Part shown: positions 59,717-64,000 of the stretch, piece by piece
Numbering within the stretch: the stretch's first letter is position 1
How the letters are laid out: every line of letters begins with the position of its first letter
Assembly: GCA_024102975.1 (NCBI GenBank)
Contig: JAGFJD010000502.1
Span: 1-64,000, forward strand
Source of the DNA: Phaeodactylibacter sp.
Lineage (GTDB): Bacteria; Bacteroidota; Bacteroidia; Chitinophagales; Saprospiraceae
Direction of reading: 5' to 3'
Length of the DNA: 64,000 bases
The notes under the pieces: generated by a model
The model's database searches: none
Told to the model about the DNA's origin: nothing
The model's input: only the letters and a program-made list of their open reading frames with translations
Translations under genes and position numbers: made by a program

Positions 59717-60221
59717 TCAACGGAAATGGATTTCCCGATGCTTAGCCAGCAACTCCTGCGAAGGCCACAACCGATCATCCTTCGGCAGCCATATTCGTTC
59801 TCCCCGGAGATTGTCGAGGCTGTAGACGCTGGGCCGCTCTTCAAACAACCTGTCGTTGACTAAAATATTGCAGAAAGGCCCAGACGGCCTTATCAAAAGA
59901 AGCGACTGACTGATTTTTCCTAAGATAGCCCTTACTCTTCTCTTCGGTGAGCAACCTTCCGTTTACCAGCACCTTCCATCCAAGGCCGTCGGACTGCAGG
60001 TACCGGATGGGATAGTTGATCTTCTTGGTTTTCTTCGGGTCATAGAGTTTATCCCAGTACGCATCAAAAAGATCATAAAGCCCGGCGTCGATGGGAATCT
60101 CATTTCGCTGGAGCTTCAGTTCCTCGATCCAGTCTAATACTGCTAATACCAACAAGGGCTTGTGCGGAGCTAAATCCTTATAACGCCCCAGGTTTTGAAA
60201 CCGGTCAAGTATCTCTTTCAT
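59717..60221 (-). pseudogene. Decayed HNH restriction-endonuclease-like gene
   Basis: An intact frame (59841-60221) encodes the N-terminal domain of HNH-type restriction endonucleases (FQNLGRYKDLAPHKPLLVLA, then the PIDAGLYDLFDAYWDKLY region) and ends QYFSQRQVV. In another frame, from about 59875 to TGA 59717-59719, lies the family's C-terminal end (YSLDNLRGERIWLPKDDRLW, then PSQELLAKHREIHF). The central part with the HNH catalytic residues is absent. So the gene has lost its core and carries a frameshift, and cannot make an active nuclease. Confidence 0.6.
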
Positions 60222-60315
60222 CGAATAGTTTTACAAAAAACAAGCCGCACACCCCACCCCTTCCGCATCCTCTACCCCGAGCGCCCAATTTTCCTTACCT
60301 TCCCCCTAAAAAGCC

Positions 60316-61680
60316 ATGGACAAAGCCCTCCCCCTCATCCCCCGCTGGAAATCCCTGCGCAATTCCCTGCGCTTCAGCTATAATCCCATCGCCGCTCTCG
60401 ACCAGTATGTGGCGGAATACGGGCACACCTTCCGGTTTTACCTGGGCGGCATGGTCCCGGGCATACTCACCACCGACCCTGGCCTGGCCCGGCACGTCCT
60501 GCAGAAGGAACACCGCAAGTGGCGGAAGTCGCCCATCCAGACCGAGCGCATGGGCCACTTCCTGGGCAACGGCCTGCTGACCAGCGACGGCGACTACTGG
60601 CTGCGGCAGCGCCGCCTGATCCAGCCGGGCTTTCACCGCAATCGACTGGCTGCCCTGACGGCCGTCATGAACCGGGAGATCGACGATTTCCTGGACAGGC
60701 GGTTCGAACCCGCCCTTGCCGCCGGCCAGCCCCTGGATATAGCGCCCCTGATGATGGAACTGGCCTTCCGGGTGGTGGCTAAATCGCTCTTCACCACTGA
60801 CCTCCGGGAAGAAGACCTTTCCTTGATGGGCGATGCGGTGTCGGCCGTGCAGGGCTTCATCGCCCGCACGTTCCGGCAACCTTACCTGATCCCCTGGTTC
60901 CGCTTCCGGGGGATGTACCGGGAACACGAGGGGCTGGCAGATAATTTTGACGGCATTATCCTGAAATACATCCAGGCACGGAGGCAATCGGGGGAGCGGC
61001 AGGACGACCTGCTGCAGATGCTGCTCGACGCCCGCTACGAAGATACGGGACAGGGCATGACGGACCGGCAACTGGTGGAAGAAAGCGCGATCCTCTTCGC
61101 CGCCGGGCACGAGACTACCGCCAATGCCCTTTCCTGGGCCTGGCACCTGCTGAGCAACCATCCGGAAACAGCTGGCCGCCTGCGCCGGGAACACCAGGCA
61201 GTGCTGGGCGGCCGCGAACCGGCATTCGAAACCCTGCCTCAGCTGCAGTACACCCAACAGGTGATCGACGAGGCCATGCGCCTCTATCCGCCTGCCTGGA
61301 TCACCGACCGCCTCTGCGTAGAAGGCGATGAATACGAAGGGCTGCCTTTGCCCAGAGGAAGCCGCGTGGTGGTTTATATCTGGGGCATCCACCGCCGGGC
61401 CGGCCTGTGGGAGGCACCGGAGGCCTTCCGGCCCGAACGCTTCGGGCGGGAACAGAAAAAAGAATACCATCCTTTCGCTTACCTGCCTTTTGGCGGAGGC
61501 CCGAGGCTTTGCATCGGCAATAATTTCGCATTGATGGAAATGCAACTGGTCCTCGTGAAAATGCTGCAGCGATTTGAGGTGGAACCGGCACCCGGCTGCG
61601 AGCCGGAGCTACAGCCTCTGATCACCCTGCGGCCGCGGAATGGCGTGAAGGTGAGCGTGAGAAAGAGGCGAATTTACTAA
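60316..61680 (+). CDS. Cytochrome P450
   Basis: 454 residues, no membrane anchor. Monooxygenase of the P450 superfamily. The I-helix oxygen-activation motif is ILFAAGHETTANALSWAWHL, the ExxR motif is VIDEAMRLYPPAW, and the haem-binding loop is LPFGGGPRLCIGNNFALMEM with Cys399 as the iron ligand. The N-terminus (LRFSYNPIAALDQYVAEYGHTF) and GDYWLRQRRLIQPGFH resemble CYP102/CYP4-like bacterial P450s of fatty-acid or terpenoid type. No ferredoxin or reductase gene is nearby. Substrate unknown. Confidence 0.95.
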   Translation: MDKALPLIPRWKSLRNSLRFSYNPIAALDQYVAEYGHTFRFYLGGMVPGILTTDPGLARHVLQKEHRKWRKSPIQTERMGHFLGNGLLTSDGDYWLRQRRLIQPGFHRNRLAALTAVMNREIDDFLDRRFEPALAAGQPLDIAPLMMELAFRVVAKSLFTTDLREEDLSLMGDAVSAVQGFIARTFRQPYLIPWFRFRGMYREHEGLADNFDGIILKYIQARRQSGERQDDLLQMLLDARYEDTGQGMTDRQLVEESAILFAAGHETTANALSWAWHLLSNHPETAGRLRREHQAVLGGREPAFETLPQLQYTQQVIDEAMRLYPPAWITDRLCVEGDEYEGLPLPRGSRVVVYIWGIHRRAGLWEAPEAFRPERFGREQKKEYHPFAYLPFGGGPRLCIGNNFALMEMQLVLVKMLQRFEVEPAPGCEPELQPLITLRPRNGVKVSVRKRRIY

Positions 61681-61798
61681 TACTACTTTGTTAACTTAAA
61701 GAATTAACCGCAGAGGACGCAGGGAGCACAGAGTTTCAACGCTGCCTCTGCGATGCTCTGCGCCCTCCACACTGCCAATAACCAAACAACCAGGCCGG
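61681..61798. other. Convergent spacer with GCAGAGG repeats
   Basis: GCAGAGGACGCAGGGAGC and CTCTGCGATGCTCTGCG form an imperfect inverted repeat between the convergent P450 and GAF genes; it could terminate both. Confidence 0.4.
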
Positions 61799-64000
61799 TC
61801 AGCCCTCACAGCACTGCTCCCCCACATCCACCGTCACGCGCAGGGCCCTCAGCCCCTCCACGCCCTGCAGTTTGCCGATGGGCAGCTCCTCGATGTCCGG
61901 CAGGATGAGCTTCCGGCTGGCCAGGAAGCGCAGGTACTCCATGTACTCTATCCGGTCCTTTTCGGCGGCGTAGACGATGGCCAGCTTGCCGGGCGCGCGC
62001 AGCCGCTCTTCGGTGCCGTCGACCAGGGCCTTGTCGACCCGCTTTTTAATGATCTCGTAGCGGATGTTGTAGGCGCCGTCCACATCGAAGCGCTTCTCAT
62101 CCATCCGGAAACGGATATCGATGGGGTTGCTGTAAACGAAGATCATCTGCGCGGTATCCAGCGGCAGGGGCAGTTGTTTTTTCAACTCCGCCAGCTGTCG
62201 GGTGACCGTACACATCGCCATGAGTTGCCACAGGCGCAGGTTGCTGAGCTGCAGGATATCGAACTGTCCTTTGGGAAGGAGGGACTGCCCGGCGTAGATC
62301 TCGAATTCCACCCCGTCGGTCTTGTACTTTTCGAAATAGTGCGGCAGCATTTCCTGAGCGGCCTCGTCCTCCTGTTCGAAATGGCGGGAGATGTATTCGT
62401 TGATCATGGCGACGCTGTCCTCGTAGGCTTTCCGCTTGTTGTAGACGACGCCCAGGCGGGAATCCAACTTGCGGAAGTACGCCTCTGCCAGGCGCGCGGC
62501 TTCCGGCGAGTGCTGCCCCATCTGCCGGAGCAGGGGGTGGGCTTCCTGGCGCAGGAACTCCATGACCCGGCTTTCGTCATTGGAGGAAAAACTCTCGCGG
62601 AGGCAGGATGCATACTCGCGGGCCCGGAACAGGAACTGCTCCAGGATGGGAAAGGGCAGCAGGCCGGAGATGGCCAGGAGGGCTTTTTCCAGGCGGCGCA
62701 GGTTGTCCAGCAGGTCAGCCTGGATGGCAGCGTTGCGAATATTGCTGGAATTGACAATATCCGCCTGCGCATACAGCGGGTATACCTCTTTGAACACGAT
62801 CGGCCGGGCGGTGCCTTTCCGCCCTTTGCTGCGTTCTTCGAGCAGCGCGAAGGCGTTTTCTACAAACTGCCACTCCACGCTGGGGTGCAGGGTGGTGTAC
62901 TGCTCGCGGATAATGGCTTCCACTTCGTTGTTGAGTTCCTCCCGCCGCCGTTCGATGGCCAGGGTGAACAAGGGCGCCAGTTCGGCGGCCTTCAGGGACG
63001 TGACCTTGCTGAGAGCGTGGGCGTCGGCGGCGCCCAGCTCCAGAAAGCCGGCCAGCTTTCCCTTTTTGTTCCTGAGGGGAAAGATAATGATGCTGCGGAT
63101 GCCGGAATTGAGCAGCTCGGCCTCCACTTCCGTGGCCTCTTCCAGTTGGGTGAGATCCTCCACCAACAGCGGCTCTTGCTGTTGCAGAGCCTGCTGGTAG
63201 ATGCAATCCTCGGTTTGAAAAAAATCTTCCTCCACCTGCCCCAGAAGGGGGTGAGCTACCTTGTATTTGCGGGCGGAACAGAGGTTGCCTTTCTCGTTTG
63301 TTGCCGACAACCCCAGCCGGACCGACGGCATTTGCAGGGCGGTGCGGACCAGCCCCTCCAGGTGGGCGATCTTCTGTGGGTCGACCACCACGTCTTTCTC
63401 CAGCAACTGGTACCTGATCCGGGAAAGGGCGGCCTCCTCAGTGATCTCGGTGTGGTATTCTGCGATGAACCCCTGAAATTCAAACCGGTCCGGCGGCAGG
63501 TACTCCAGCCATTGCCTCCAGTTCATGGGATCGTTGACCAGCTGGTTGATCTGCCGGCTGCTCAGCTTCGGCAGCGGCTTCACCGGAAGGACATCGATAA
63601 AGGAAAGATTGTGGACGCATTTGAAATGGCGCTCCAGAGCCTGCCCCGGCAGCCGCAGGGTGGCGGTGAGCGGCGCCTCTACCCTGAGCGCCTGGCCGTA
63701 AAATTTGTTGAGGATAATCGAACAGGCGGCATTGATGATAAAACTGGACACCCGGTCGGGCTGCCCGTCCAGGCAGTACTCAAAGCACCCGTCCTCCCGA
63801 AGCAGCCGGCGGAGCGCTTCGGTCTGATAAATAGCATTGACGTCCAGCGGCTTGAAGGCCCGCCCCAGGCTGAACGCTTCCTGCCCGTCCGGGAAGACGG
63901 TAGACAACAATAAATCTACCAGATCGGCATGGCCTTCGAGGGCGCCAAGGTTATCCACCGGCTGGAGCAATACCGGCACCTGTTCCACCTTGTCGAGGAT
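61799..64000 (-). CDS. GAF-domain protein (N-terminus outside window)
   Basis: The frame is open to the right edge, so at least 730 residues are coded and the start is not seen. A GAF domain is recognisable in the middle (VRLGLSATNEKGNLCSARKY ... EEPLLVEDLTQL, SIIIFPLRNKKGKLAGFLEL). The flanks are helical and unassigned (LDNLRRLEKALLAISGLLPF; YFEKYKTDGVEFEIYAGQSL). The end ALRVTVDVGEQCCEG has two cysteines. GAF domains bind small ligands such as cyclic nucleotides or haem. No output domain (kinase, cyclase, HTH) is visible, so the role is unknown; a sensory or regulatory one is likely. Terminates at 61799. Confidence 0.75.
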   Translation of the reverse strand: MLDKVEQVPVLLQPVDNLGALEGHADLVDLLLSTVFPDGQEAFSLGRAFKPLDVNAIYQTEALRRLLREDGCFEYCLDGQPDRVSSFIINAACSIILNKFYGQALRVEAPLTATLRLPGQALERHFKCVHNLSFIDVLPVKPLPKLSSRQINQLVNDPMNWRQWLEYLPPDRFEFQGFIAEYHTEITEEAALSRIRYQLLEKDVVVDPQKIAHLEGLVRTALQMPSVRLGLSATNEKGNLCSARKYKVAHPLLGQVEEDFFQTEDCIYQQALQQQEPLLVEDLTQLEEATEVEAELLNSGIRSIIIFPLRNKKGKLAGFLELGAADAHALSKVTSLKAAELAPLFTLAIERRREELNNEVEAIIREQYTTLHPSVEWQFVENAFALLEERSKGRKGTARPIVFKEVYPLYAQADIVNSSNIRNAAIQADLLDNLRRLEKALLAISGLLPFPILEQFLFRAREYASCLRESFSSNDESRVMEFLRQEAHPLLRQMGQHSPEAARLAEAYFRKLDSRLGVVYNKRKAYEDSVAMINEYISRHFEQEDEAAQEMLPHYFEKYKTDGVEFEIYAGQSLLPKGQFDILQLSNLRLWQLMAMCTVTRQLAELKKQLPLPLDTAQMIFVYSNPIDIRFRMDEKRFDVDGAYNIRYEIIKKRVDKALVDGTEERLRAPGKLAIVYAAEKDRIEYMEYLRFLASRKLILPDIEELPIGKLQGVEGLRALRVTVDVGEQCCEG

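Overview
The window looks like a chromosome segment of a GC-rich Bacteroidota, most likely a Saprospiria-type (Saprospiraceae/Lewinellaceae-like) organism. Four observations point there: C-terminal type IX secretion (T9SS) sorting domains on several large secreted proteins, promoters of the Bacteroidota type (TTTG about 20 nt before TAnnTTTG), the gene orders acpP-fabF-rnc and dksA-lspA, and a nucleotidyltransferase/TPR/DUF4292/EnvC-like cluster. The assignment is inference from content; no 16S rRNA gene is present.

Layout. 1-6.3 kb: the end of a serine hydrolase, an outer-membrane barrel, an AT-rich two-gene unit (membrane-anchored colicin-E5-like domain plus a small acidic protein), a SUMF1-fold lipoprotein, a secreted GH16 glucanase and tRNA-Gly(CCC). 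A copy of the tRNA 3' flank lies about 4.2 kb away, on the far side of these genes. 6.4-15.7 kb: a YdjC-GH3 chimera, a CHAT-protease fragment, a truncated SDR gene, a GH3 beta-glucosidase and a 1288-residue AsmA-like protein. 15.7-26.2 kb: two large propeller proteins, one of 2608 residues with three Calx-beta/propeller units. 26.5-31.5 kb: prfA, tsaB, two ArsR-type regulators, lspA, a DksA-like gene and a small unknown. 31.5-41.4 kb: an OmpA/PD40 protein, a SWIM zinc-finger protein, rnc, fabF, acpP, pyk and a sugar nucleotidyltransferase. 41.4-50.3 kb: envelope genes (TPR lipoprotein, DUF4292, EnvC-like), hflX, an M29 aminopeptidase, an exonuclease-fold protein and a beta-CASP nuclease. 50.6-53.1 kb: a sigma/anti-sigma/DUF4097 operon. 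53.1-60.2 kb: accessory remnants (a broken DUF5615/DUF433 toxin-antitoxin pair, an orphan DUF433, a decayed HNH endonuclease) mixed with a TPR lipoprotein, a T9SS propeller protein and an EF-G. 60.3-64 kb: a cytochrome P450 and the end of a GAF-domain protein.

How it fits together. The core genes serve translation (prfA, tsaB, fusA, hflX), fatty acid synthesis (acpP, fabF), glycolysis (pyk), RNA processing (rnc, beta-CASP) and lipoprotein maturation (lspA). The accessory genes suggest a surface-associated polymer degrader (GH16, two GH3 proteins, T9SS proteins). A family of 51-bp palindromic REP-like elements is scattered through the window, one copy interrupted by a second element with a 9-bp target duplication. 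At least five genes are visibly broken. The best candidates for something new are the colicin-E5-like/acidic-partner unit (2179-2993), the 51-bp palindrome family with its nested insertion, the 8-bp repeat over the start of the SWIM gene, and the perfect sigma-54 promoter before an ArsR-type gene.
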